Positions 1-6,060 of a DNA stretch of 7,653 bases are shown here, in pieces. The position numbers and the translations under genes were made by a program. Positions within the stretch are counted from its first letter, which is position 1; each line of letters begins with the position of its first letter. Source of the DNA: an uncultured Pseudomonadota bacterium (GTDB lineage Bacteria > Myxococcota_A > UBA796 > UBA9615); assembly GCA_937907595.1 (NCBI GenBank), contig CALCXL010000085.1:1-7653 (forward strand), read 5' to 3'. The notes under the pieces are model-generated. The model ran no database searches. It had not been told where the DNA came from and was given only the letters and a program-made list of their open reading frames with translations.

Positions 1-188
1 GGCCACGCCGGGATCGACATCGGCCCGCAAAAAAGATCGCGATCGGCTTGAAACGGGCCGACGGGGGCGATCGTGAAGAAAGATCGCAAGAACTTCAGGG
101 GGCCTGTCGATCCGACATGCTGCCGCCCGTCGTCCTGGTGAGCGGCGCTGATGCCGCATCGCATCGACACACACTGAGGAGAGAGACA
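1..188. other. Gene-free leader upstream of the first VOC gene
   Basis: I see no supportable gene here. All frames open at the left edge are too short to assign; one closes at the TGA at 49-51 and could be the last codons of a gene that starts outside the window. The stretch is rich in GATCG-type words. AAAGATCGC occurs twice (32-40 and 79-87), and GCGATCG lies at 39-45 and 67-73. A TTGAAA at 48-53 could be a -35 element, but no matching -10 lies 16-18 bases further on, so I do not call a promoter. Confidence 0.4.
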
Positions 189-932
189 ATGGCGTACAAG
201 CACGGTCACTTCGTCTGGTTTGAGCTGATCACCCCCGAGATCGACAAGGGCACGTCGTTCTACCCCGCCGTGGTGGGCTGGGGCACGCAGGCGGTCGACA
301 TGGGCGCCTTCCAGTACAACATGCTGACGCAGGGCGAGACCCCGCAGTGCGGCGTGGTCAACGCGCAGATGGAGGGGGTGCCGCCGCAGTGGTCGTCCTA
401 CCTGAGCGTGGCCGACGTCGACCAGAAGGCGAAGGACGTGGTCGCCGCGGGCGGCAAGCTGATCGTGCCGGGCACGGACATCCCCACGGTGGGCCGCTTC
501 GCGCTGGTGGCGGACCCGGAGGGCGCCACCTTCAACCTCTTCAAGGCGGCGACGGGGGACGACAACGCGCCGACCGGGGTCCACTGGAACGAGCTGTGGG
601 CGAAGGACGGGGCGGCGTCGGCGGCCTTCTACGCGAAGGTCTTCGGCTTCGACGTCGAGACCATGGAGATGCCCCAGGGCCCCTACCACGTGCTCAAGTC
701 TGGCGACGAGATGGTCGCGGGGATCATGACCTCCACGCAGGAGAAGGCGCCGTCGATGTGGCTGCCCTACCTGGCCGTTGAGGACTGCGACGCGGCGACG
801 GGCCGCGCGACGGAGCACGGCGCCACGGTGCACATGGAGCCGATGTCGGTGCCCGGCGTGGGCCGCTTCTCCATCTTCGCGGACAACGTCGGCGCGGTGG
901 TGGGCGTGATCAAGCCCGAGTCGCACGCCTGA
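189..932 (+). CDS. Two-domain VOC (glyoxalase-fold) family protein
   Basis: The product is 247 aa and cytoplasmic, with no signal peptide. It contains two tandem vicinal-oxygen-chelate modules, residues about 5-120 and 130-243. Each starts with a Trp/Phe-rich strand (HFVWFELITPE; VHWNELWAKDG) and ends with a GRFxxxxDPEGA-like strand (VGRFALVADPEGATFNLF; VGRFSIFADNVGAVVGVI). The layout is that of actinobacterial and proteobacterial CFP30B-like 'glyoxalase/bleomycin resistance' proteins, whose substrates are mostly unknown. The usual acidic residue of the last strand is present in module 1 (E111) but replaced in module 2 (DNVGAV), so only one metal site may be intact. The ATG at 189 is chosen because TGAGGAGAGA sits 6-8 bases upstream; an in-frame ATG at 48 would add a low-complexity leader lacking family similarity. 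A strong hairpin follows the stop. No specific reaction can be assigned. Confidence 0.88.
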   Translation: MAYKHGHFVWFELITPEIDKGTSFYPAVVGWGTQAVDMGAFQYNMLTQGETPQCGVVNAQMEGVPPQWSSYLSVADVDQKAKDVVAAGGKLIVPGTDIPTVGRFALVADPEGATFNLFKAATGDDNAPTGVHWNELWAKDGAASAAFYAKVFGFDVETMEMPQGPYHVLKSGDEMVAGIMTSTQEKAPSMWLPYLAVEDCDAATGRATEHGATVHMEPMSVPGVGRFSIFADNVGAVVGVIKPESHA

Positions 933-979
933 TCGACCGGCAGCGCGGGCCGACTCCGGCTCGCATCGGTTGCCAGCGA

Positions 980-1014
980 GGGCCGACGGGGGGGAACTGC
1001 CTCCCCGTCGGCCC
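980..1014. terminator. Strong GC hairpin after the VOC gene (terminator-like)
   Basis: GGGCCGACGGGG (980-991) pairs perfectly with CCCCGTCGGCCC (1003-1014). Three further pairs (992-994 with 1000-1002, one a G-U) close on an AACTG loop. No T-tract follows, so this is a terminator-like hairpin rather than a textbook intrinsic terminator. It lies 48 bases after the VOC stop and 67 before the next start, so it could also shape the leader of the lipoprotein gene. Confidence 0.5.
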
Positions 1015-1080
1015 CTTGCGTTGGGGCGGGACCGAGGCTTCGTCCCCCGTCGGCCGCCGCAGCTGACTAAGCTCACCGCC

Positions 1081-2124
1081 GTGCGCGCCCTCGCCTTCGC
1101 CCTGCTGCTGCTCGGATGCCCGTCGACGGTCCCCCTGGACGACGACGACGCCACCTCCGACGACGACGACGCCACCCCGGACCGGGGCCCGTCGCCCTAC
1201 GCGCTGGACGATCTGCTGCAGCTCCCGCACGTGCAGGCGAAGGGCACGCACAACAGCTACCACCTGGAGCCGGACCCGGTCTGGAGCCCCAGCCACCGCT
1301 ACAGCCACGCGCCGCTGGACGTGCAACTGGAGGAGCAGGGGGTGCGGCAGTTCGAGCTGGATCTGCACTACCGCAGCGGGGTGGGGTTCCAGATCTTCCA
1401 CCTGCCGGCCATCGACGGGGAGAGCACCTGCCTGGACCTGGTCGACTGCCTGGCCACGATCCGGGGCTGGTCGAACGCCAACCCCTGGCACCTGCCGATC
1501 ATGATCTGGATCGAGCCGAAGGACGAGGACGCGGACTCGCTGGACCCGGAGCTGGAGCTCCTGAGCGGGAAGTGGGACGCCTTCGACCAGGCTCTGATCG
1601 ACGGGCTGGGGCGCGATCGCATCGTCACCCCCGACGACGTGCGCGGCAGCCACGCCACGCTGCCTGAAGCCATCGAGGGCGACGGCTGGCCGACCCTGGG
1701 CACCATGCGGGGCAAGGTGTTGTTCGCGATGCTGGACGGTGGCGACGCGCGGGACGAGTACGTGCAGGGGAGGCCGAACGCGCAGGGGCGGGTGCTCTTC
1801 CCGGGCTCCGACTCGCCGGATCAGCCCTGGGCGGCGATGTTCAAGATCAACAACGCGGCGGGCGAGGCGGCGCGGGTGGCCGACCTGGTGAGCCGTGGCT
1901 TCGTAGTGACCAGCAACGCCGGCAGCGCCGAGGGGGGCGACGACAACCCCCAGCACTGGGCCGACTCCCTGGCCGCGGGCGCCAACTTCCTGAGCACGGA
2001 CCTGCCGGGGGAGGACCCGGTGGAGTGGTTCGCGTCGATCCCCGGGGGCACGCCGGCGCGCTGCAACCCGGTGTCGGCGCCGCCGGAGTGCGTCGAGTCG
2101 GAGCTGGAGATCCTGGGGGACTGA
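1081..2124 (+). CDS. Ca2+-dependent phosphoinositide phospholipase C-like lipoprotein
   Basis: Predicted to cleave phosphatidylinositol-type headgroups, or a related phosphodiester, at the cell surface. With the GTG start the product is 347 aa. Residues 1-12 are a short hydrophobic signal ending in lipobox LLGC (C13). Residues 20-32 are the Asp-rich tether DDDDATSDDDDAT, and residues 45-320 are the PI-PLC X-like barrel. The catalytic set of Ca2+-dependent PI-PLCs is visible: H57-N58 in GTHNSY, E92 and D94 in FELDLH, H107 in IFHLP and E145 in IEPKD. The 13-residue D-to-H spacing equals that of mammalian PLC-delta1. There is no Y/C2/PH domain, which fits the bacterial PI-PLC-Ca1 type. The start is uncertain: no clear Shine-Dalgarno sequence precedes GTG 1081, and a CTG at 1063 would give a more normal 18-residue signal with a Lys. 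The TTG at 970 would read through the hairpin and is unlikely. Confidence 0.85.
   Translation: MRALAFALLLLGCPSTVPLDDDDATSDDDDATPDRGPSPYALDDLLQLPHVQAKGTHNSYHLEPDPVWSPSHRYSHAPLDVQLEEQGVRQFELDLHYRSGVGFQIFHLPAIDGESTCLDLVDCLATIRGWSNANPWHLPIMIWIEPKDEDADSLDPELELLSGKWDAFDQALIDGLGRDRIVTPDDVRGSHATLPEAIEGDGWPTLGTMRGKVLFAMLDGGDARDEYVQGRPNAQGRVLFPGSDSPDQPWAAMFKINNAAGEAARVADLVSRGFVVTSNAGSAEGGDDNPQHWADSLAAGANFLSTDLPGEDPVEWFASIPGGTPARCNPVSAPPECVESELEILGD
1138..1176 (+). repeat. Duplicated 18-nt unit encoding DDDDAT
   Basis: The same 18 bases (four GAC codons, GCC, ACC) occur at 1138-1155 and 1159-1176, separated only by TCC. They encode the acidic tether of the PI-PLC-like lipoprotein. A 17/18 match, also in coding sense, lies on the minus strand at 4024-4007 in the Cys-rich lipoprotein gene. 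Confidence 0.9.
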
Positions 2125-2206
2125 TCGTGGGGGTGGGGCGTGGGCCGTGGCAGGGTTGGCGCGACGGGCCCCTGAGGCGAGCCTCCGGTCGGGCAGGTTC
2201 GTTGAC

Positions 2207-2275
2207 ATGAGCCGCCCCAATCCCCTGCCGCCGCCGATCAGCACGGACGCCGAGTTCGAGGCCCTCAAGCCCTGA
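2207..2275 (+). CDS. Possible 22-aa small ORF between convergent genes
   Basis: ATG at 2207 to TGA at 2273-2275 encodes MSRPNPLPPPISTDAEFEAL followed by KP. The composition looks protein-like (Pro-rich start, then an amphipathic acidic stretch), and a weak GCAGG lies about 12 bases upstream. It sits in the 163-base gap between the PI-PLC-like gene and the oppositely oriented exported VOC gene. It could be a true micropeptide, the 5' remnant of a lost gene, or chance. I recognise no family. The remainder of this gap shows no strong terminator hairpin for either neighbour. Confidence 0.2.
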   Translation: MSRPNPLPPPISTDAEFEALKP

Positions 2276-2287
2276 TCTTGCGGCTCC

Positions 2288-2761
2288 TCAGAGCTGCCAC
2301 AAGCCGTGCTGGATGCCGCCCTGGAGGTAGATGGCGAACGTGCCGAAGCCGGGGAGCTCGGTGGGCTCCATGGCGATCTGTGCCCCGCCCGCTTCGGCGG
2401 TCGCGACCGCGCGGGCCACGTCGTCGACGAGCAGGTAGGGCCGCACCACGGGCTCCTCGGAGGCCCGCATGGGCGCGCGCACGCCGATCATGCCGCCGCC
2501 CTGCAGCGTCGCGGTCCGGCCGTTGCCCAGGAGGGGCTCGGGCGGCCCGAACGTCGCGCCGTGCAGGCTCTGGAGCGACGCACAGGTCGCCTCGACGTCG
2601 GGGGTCACGATCTCGAGGTATTGGACCTGCATGGCTTTCTCACTCGACGTGGGGGGTGGCGGGGGGTCGGCCGAGGCCGGGGCGAGGCCGGGCGCGACGA
2701 CGACGAGGGCCAGGGCGGCGGCGCCTGCGAGGGCCCAGAGGGCTGCGGTGGTGTTCCTCAT
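2288..2761 (-). CDS. Exported single-domain VOC (glyoxalase-fold) protein
   Basis: A 157-aa protein. Residues 1-31 look like a Sec signal peptide: Arg at 2, a long Ala/Leu/Val core, and a likely cut after ASA31. A PPPPP linker follows, then one VOC module at about 45-157, opening with MQVQYLEIVTPD and closing with FAIYLQGGIQHGLWQL. E50 and H153 are candidate metal or ligand residues. Most VOC proteins are cytoplasmic, so a periplasmic or surface copy is unusual. An internal ATG at 2632 (residue 44) is preceded by GAGAAAG about 3 bases away and would give a 114-aa cytoplasmic form. I prefer the longer form because the signal peptide is coherent, although its own Shine-Dalgarno sequence is weak. 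It is divergent from the dioxygenase gene across 113 bases and convergent with the PI-PLC-like gene. The reaction is unknown. Confidence 0.78.
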   Translation of the reverse strand: MRNTTAALWALAGAAALALVVVAPGLAPASADPPPPPTSSEKAMQVQYLEIVTPDVEATCASLQSLHGATFGPPEPLLGNGRTATLQGGGMIGVRAPMRASEEPVVRPYLLVDDVARAVATAEAGGAQIAMEPTELPGFGTFAIYLQGGIQHGLWQL

Positions 2762-2874
2762 GCCCGCACGCTAGCGCAGTGATCCGGGGGACCGGGGCGC
2801 CGAAGGGACGGTGCGCCGCCGGGTCGAACGAGGCCGGCTGCCGCGCGCGGGCTCCCGGGGGTACAAGGGGTCGC

Positions 2875-3657
2875 ATGCTGCTGCCCCAGGCCGACCGCGT
2901 GGACCTGAGCGGTCCCCTCGCCCACTTCGAAGCCGAGGGCTACGCGAGGTTGGGGCCGGTGCTGACCGAGGCGGGCGCCGTGGCCCTGGCCGATCGAGCC
3001 GACGCGCTGATGCTCGCCGACACCGCCCACCCGGGCATGTTCTTCCAGCACGACTCGCCGACGGGCCGCTACGAGGACCTGCAGTTCAACGCCGGCTGGG
3101 TGGGGCCGTCGGCGCGCTACCGCAAGCTGGAGCGGCTCGAGTTGGACCCGCTGTTCCTGCAGTTCATCGAGTGTGCGCTGTTCGAGCGGATCGCGCGGGA
3201 GGTCCTGGGCGAACACGTCCTCCTGTACCGATCGGTGCTCTGGAACAAGGCGGCGGAGGTGGGCATGGCGGTCCCGTGGCACCAGGACGACGGGCGGTTC
3301 TGGGGTCTGGACCGGCCGCCGATGCTGCAGGTCTGGACGGCGTTGGACGACGCGCCAGCGGAGGCGGGGTGCCTGGAGGTGGTCCCGGGCAGCCACCTGG
3401 ACGGGCTGGCGTCGAAGGAGGGCGGCACGTTGGACGACAAGCAGCAGAGGGCGGGCGACGCCGACGCGCTCAGCACCGCGCTGCCGGCCGTTCGGGGCGA
3501 GAGCATCCTGGTCCACAACCACACCTGGCACCGAACGGGCCGCAACCGCACGACAGCGCCGCGTCGGGCGATCAGCATCTCATTCCTGGCCGGGGAGACC
3601 AGGTGCACCCGGCGCAAGCGGGCGCCCCGGCAGTTCAGGAGGCTCTTCGTCGGGTGA
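2875..3657 (+). CDS. Phytanoyl-CoA dioxygenase (PhyH) family Fe(II)/2-oxoglutarate oxygenase
   Basis: A cytoplasmic 260-aa protein with the double-stranded beta-helix motifs of the PhyH family. The iron triad is H136-Q-D138 (VPWHQDDGRFW) and H219 (HTWHRTGRN). R230, eleven residues after the distal His, is placed as the 2-oxoglutarate-binding Arg, with the usual H-x10-R spacing. PGSH (171-174) in the preceding strand is also typical. Family members hydroxylate or halogenate very different small molecules (fatty acyl-CoA, ectoine, natural products), so the substrate cannot be read from sequence. Start choice: the ATG at 2875 has AAGGGG four bases upstream; the frame stays open back to about 2278, but that sequence overlaps the opposite VOC gene and is Arg-rich shadow. 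The C-terminus is strongly basic (about residues 243-256). It is not obviously in an operon. Confidence 0.9.
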   Translation: MLLPQADRVDLSGPLAHFEAEGYARLGPVLTEAGAVALADRADALMLADTAHPGMFFQHDSPTGRYEDLQFNAGWVGPSARYRKLERLELDPLFLQFIECALFERIAREVLGEHVLLYRSVLWNKAAEVGMAVPWHQDDGRFWGLDRPPMLQVWTALDDAPAEAGCLEVVPGSHLDGLASKEGGTLDDKQQRAGDADALSTALPAVRGESILVHNHTWHRTGRNRTTAPRRAISISFLAGETRCTRRKRAPRQFRRLFVG

Positions 3658-3675
3658 TCGCAATCGCCGGTCCAT

Positions 3676-3694
3676 CGCGGTCGGCCGCACCGCG
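3676..3694. terminator. Hairpin between convergent genes
   Basis: CGCGGT (3676-3681) pairs with ACCGCG (3689-3694) around a seven-base loop. It lies in the 43-base gap between the stops of the dioxygenase gene and the Cys-rich lipoprotein gene, so it could serve both strands. There is no T-tract on either side. Confidence 0.35.
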
Positions 3695-3700
3695 GCGCTG

Positions 3701-4108
3701 CTAGCGATTCGACCCGGCCATGCAGTCCTCCTCGATGTGAAACCGCTGGGCCTCGGCGGCGCAGGGCTCGCCGTCGTTCCAGGTCCCCTCCAGGAAGACG
3801 TCCCAGTCGGCGCAAGACAGGGCGTACTCGCACTCGCGCAGGTCGAACAGGAGCTCGTCGCAGACGTCGCCCATGCGGTCGAGATCGTCGGTCCGCCAGG
3901 TGATGCACTGGTCGACGCACTCCTGCATGGTCTGGTTCTGGAGCCCGTAGCACTGCTCCTGCTGGGTGCAGTTGATGGGGCACAGATCGTCGAACGAACG
4001 TCCGGCGGTCGCGTCGTCGTCGTCGCCGCCCGAGGGAGGGCAGCCGACGAGGGCGGGGGGAGAGATCGCCAGCAGGGCAGCGGAGAGAAGCAGGGCGCGG
4101 GTCTTCAC
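3701..4108 (-). CDS. Cysteine-rich lipoprotein with Asp-rich tether
   Basis: A 135-aa lipoprotein. Residues 1-22 are the signal (VKTR, then a hydrophobic core) with lipobox LVGC (C23). Then come PPSGG, DDDDAT (29-34) and a small acidic domain. The mature part has ten further cysteines (43, 47, 53, 64, 68, 83, 93, 99, 116, 129), enough for five disulfides, with CPINC and CVDQC both CxxxC. The even count and export signal suggest an oxidised, disulfide-locked surface domain; I do not recognise the family and see no catalytic motif. The GTG start at 4108 is decided by GGAGGA six bases upstream; the frame stays open to about 4354 without the features of a signal peptide. Together with the PI-PLC-like protein it shows a shared tether design in this genome. 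It could be a binding or adhesion module. Confidence 0.8.
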   Translation of the reverse strand: MKTRALLLSAALLAISPPALVGCPPSGGDDDDATAGRSFDDLCPINCTQQEQCYGLQNQTMQECVDQCITWRTDDLDRMGDVCDELLFDLRECEYALSCADWDVFLEGTWNDGEPCAAEAQRFHIEEDCMAGSNR

Positions 4109-4294
4109 GGTGGGTCCTCCAGTGCGGCTCGCCACCACCATGCCGGCCGAGCACCTGGCCCGGTATGACCGACGCGGGGTCGGCGCTTCAGGACGGCGCC
4201 TGGGCCCCTCGATCGACCCGGCGGAGGTCCGCGGGGGAGAGGCACGGGGTACGCTCGGTCGAGTCGTTGTAGGGCGCGATGCCCCAAAGTCAGT

Positions 4295-4313
4295 CGGGGG
4301 GAAGTGCCCCCCG
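4295..4313. terminator. G/C hairpin with AAGTG loop
   Basis: CGGGGGG (4295-4301) pairs perfectly with CCCCCCG (4307-4313) around AAGTG. It could stop transcription from Fic or lie in the leader of the lipoprotein gene. Its form (six G, a five-base AAxTG loop, then C-rich arm) echoes the hairpin at 980-1014. Confidence 0.4.
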
Positions 4314-4325
4314 GGCTGTGAGGTA

Positions 4326-4342
4326 GCGGCCCGGACGGCCGC
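4326..4342 (-). terminator. Hairpin just downstream of the Fic gene
   Basis: GCGGCC (4326-4331) and GGCCGC (4337-4342) form a perfect six-pair stem around CGGAC. It starts 24 bases after the Fic stop on the minus strand. No T-tract follows, so only a terminator-like role is suggested. Confidence 0.35.
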
Positions 4343-4366
4343 GGGGGGAGCCACTGTGCCCGAGTC

Positions 4367-5518
4367 TCAAGAGCCCGCCTCCATCTCTCGGCGGAGCAGC
4401 GCCGCGAAGGCTCGAATGTCCCCTTCGACCGACGCTGCCTCCAGGGCGGCCATGTACTCGGTGCGGTTCTCCATCCGCACCACCGTCCAGGAGTAGCCCC
4501 CCGAAGCCAGCTGCACGTTCATCAAGACCCGTCCGAGGCGGCCGTTGCCGTCCGTGAAGGGGTGGATCCAGGCAAAGACGAAGTGCCCGAGCACGGCCCT
4601 GACTGAAGCGAGTCGTTCTTCCCGCAGCTGTCCGAACAGCTCATCCATCGCGTCTGGGACGGCTTCATGCGGTGGGGGAACATGCCGCGACCCGCGGATG
4701 TACACGGGCTGGTGACGGTACCCGAGCAGCTGTGGGCGTCGCCGGAGTCCCGCCTCAACGTGCGGCGAGAACATCGCCGAATACCAGCTGTCCAGGTCGC
4801 GGCGCACGACATCTGCACCGTCCTGCCCCTCCAGGACGGCGGCGACGCTGGCGCGAACCGACTTCTGGGCGCGCAGGTACCCGGACGCAGCCAGCCTGTC
4901 TCGTTGAGTCGCGTCGTCGAACACGTCGCGCCCTTCCCGTACCGCCTCGATCAGCTCGGGGGTGACGCGGTACCCCTCAATCGAAAGCGAGTTCCAGGCG
5001 TCCCGCTCCGCCCTCCCGTCCAGCTCGATGAGGTACTCGTCTGCAGCGACCTTCGGAGGCGGGGACTCCCACGTCTCGGACACGGCCTCCCGCATTCGAG
5101 CCCACATCTCGGCCACCCGGCCGGCGTACGGCGAAGCAGGGCGCCGGCCGAGCATGGGCGGTGGGCTGTGGAAGGGGTTGGTCTCCGCGAACGAGTGCCC
5201 GGACTCTTCCACAGCCCGCCGAAGCGAATCGGCCGCTACCCCATCACCGATCGCTCGCCAGCCGCCGACCAGCCTCCCGACGGCATCGATGGGCCCCTTC
5301 TCCAGGGCAGTCCGGGCCACATCAAGCGGAGACCGCACCATCCGCAGCGCGATGGCCGCGTCGGTCTCGCGTGTCCGAAAGAACGCAGCGGACACGCGCA
5401 GCAGCGCCTCGGGGAGCTCCATGATCCGCAGTCCGTCCCGGACATCGACCCGCTCTGGCAGGTGGAGGGGGTCCGGGTAGACGAACAGGGACGTGCCGTG
5501 TGGAAGCGGCAAGTTCAT
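4367..5518 (-). CDS. Class II Fic-domain protein (probable AMPylator / nucleotidyl transferase)
   Basis: A 383-aa protein from the ATG at 5518. The core Fic motif HPFTDGNGRLGR (319-330) is canonical, with catalytic H319 and the anion-binding GNGR. The upstream GYRHQPVYIRG (266-276) matches the target-docking flap region. SLSIEG (177-182) fits the inhibitory [S/T]xxxE[G/N] helix with E181. Lying N-terminal to the Fic core, this makes it class II: self-inhibited, as in SoFic and human FICD, so no separate antitoxin is needed. Such enzymes move AMP, or other NMPs, onto protein hydroxyls; the target here is unknown. The N-terminal 150 residues resemble the Fic/DOC N-terminal region and have no DNA-binding motif that I can see. 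An in-frame TTG at 5596 would add 26 residues but would translate the repeat at 5565-5588, so ATG 5518 is preferred although its Shine-Dalgarno sequence is weak. Third codon positions look less GC-extreme than in the left part. Confidence 0.88.
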   Translation of the reverse strand: MNLPLPHGTSLFVYPDPLHLPERVDVRDGLRIMELPEALLRVSAAFFRTRETDAAIALRMVRSPLDVARTALEKGPIDAVGRLVGGWRAIGDGVAADSLRRAVEESGHSFAETNPFHSPPPMLGRRPASPYAGRVAEMWARMREAVSETWESPPPKVAADEYLIELDGRAERDAWNSLSIEGYRVTPELIEAVREGRDVFDDATQRDRLAASGYLRAQKSVRASVAAVLEGQDGADVVRRDLDSWYSAMFSPHVEAGLRRRPQLLGYRHQPVYIRGSRHVPPPHEAVPDAMDELFGQLREERLASVRAVLGHFVFAWIHPFTDGNGRLGRVLMNVQLASGGYSWTVVRMENRTEYMAALEAASVEGDIRAFAALLRREMEAGS

Positions 5519-5961
5519 GGAGCCGCCGCTCCGGGTGATGGCGACGACCTGCTTCGGGACCTGGGTGTTGCACTGATCCGCTTTCGCGACGACCAAATTA
5601 CCCTGTCATTCCAGACAGTTCCTGATGCACCACAGAGCTCCACCGACCCACTTCCGGGCCGGGACCACCCGGAGCTCCGACGCAAGTCCCCCGGTTTGGG
5701 GGGCGGCGTGAACGGGCGAGGAGCGGCGCTGGTCGATGGCCGGCCTGGTCGTGGTGTGCGCGGAGGGGGTGCTCAGCGGGGTGCTGCGGGTGCGGCGGGG
5801 GCTCGGGGCGGGCGGCCTGGGGCTGGGGGCGGCGATCGGGGTGGATCGGCGGTGGATCGTGCCCTCAGGAGGACGGCAAACCTGCGGCTCGATCGGCCCA
5901 CCCCGGAGAGCGCGCGTCCTTTGTTTCCATAGGGGAACGCCGCCGGCCGCGCGGCGAGACC
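5519..5961. other. Gene-free stretch upstream of Fic, with G-tracts
   Basis: No convincing gene on either strand; the open frames are Arg/Pro/Gly-rich shadows of the base composition. It holds the partial repeat copy (5561-5588), an AT-richer patch at 5594-5600 and a small inverted repeat CTGTC-N6-GACAG (5603-5618), the last two possibly part of the Fic promoter. It also holds a G-tract cluster at 5765-5841. Confidence 0.45.
5561..5588 (+). repeat. Partial copy of the flanking palindromic element
   Basis: Bases 5565-5588 match 7628-7651 at 23 of 24 positions (T at 5577 versus G), and 5561-5571 (CTGGGTGTTGC) match 6041-6051 exactly. It thus resembles the right arm of both palindromic elements. 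I find no matching left arm or GCACCTAAC nearby, so it is partial or a remnant. Confidence 0.75.
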
Positions 5962-6060
5962 GCGGCTCGATGCAACACACGGCAAGCGCGGTAGCGGGGG
6001 CATCGGCGTGGCCGGGGTGGAGGTGATCCCGCGCTTGCCGCTGGGTGTTGCGTTAGGTGC
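5962..6060. repeat. Left palindromic flanking element (attC-like or terminal inverted repeat)
   Basis: GCAACAC (5972-5978) pairs with GTGTTGC (6045-6051). Inside it CGGCAAGCGCGG (5980-5991) pairs perfectly with CCGCGCTTGCCG (6029-6040), leaving a 37-base loop. The element ends with GTTAGGTGC (6052-6060), which fits the integron R' consensus GTTRRRY. The outer end GCGGCTCGATGCAACAC (5962-5978) is the reverse complement of 7628-7644 at 15 of 17 bases. The copy at 7568-7644 has the same layout in the opposite orientation with a different stem sequence. Confidence 0.6.

Larger units (their letters stand above)
4109..4366. other. Intergenic region between Fic gene and Cys-rich lipoprotein gene
   Basis: No gene is seen. 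It holds the Shine-Dalgarno sequence of the lipoprotein gene (minus strand, about 4115-4120), the hairpin at 4295-4313 and the hairpin at 4326-4342 just beyond the Fic stop. I could not find a convincing -35/-10 pair for the lipoprotein gene. Confidence 0.5.

Noticed and set aside
910..2268. Long minus-strand open frame opposite the PI-PLC-like gene
   Set aside because: Arg/Val/His-rich translation without motifs, antiphase to a gene with a full catalytic set; a shadow typical of high-GC DNA.
2278..2874. Upstream extension of the dioxygenase frame
   Set aside because: The added 199 residues are Arg/Gly-rich, overlie the exported VOC gene, and ignore the good AAGGGG before ATG 2875.
5597..5602. 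TAATTT on the minus strand as a Fic promoter -10
   Set aside because: No acceptable -35 hexamer lies 16-18 bases upstream; kept only as an AT-rich patch.
4667..5932. 421-codon plus-strand open frame opposite Fic
   Set aside because: No domain is recognisable, it has many Arg/Pro/Gly residues, and it runs through the Fic gene and the repeat copy; the Fic motif on the other strand is decisive.
5736..6026. Plus-strand 96-codon frame starting at an ATG with GAGGAG about 11 bases away
   Set aside because: The spacing is long, the translation follows the G-tracts (Gly/Arg repeats), and it ends inside the palindromic element.
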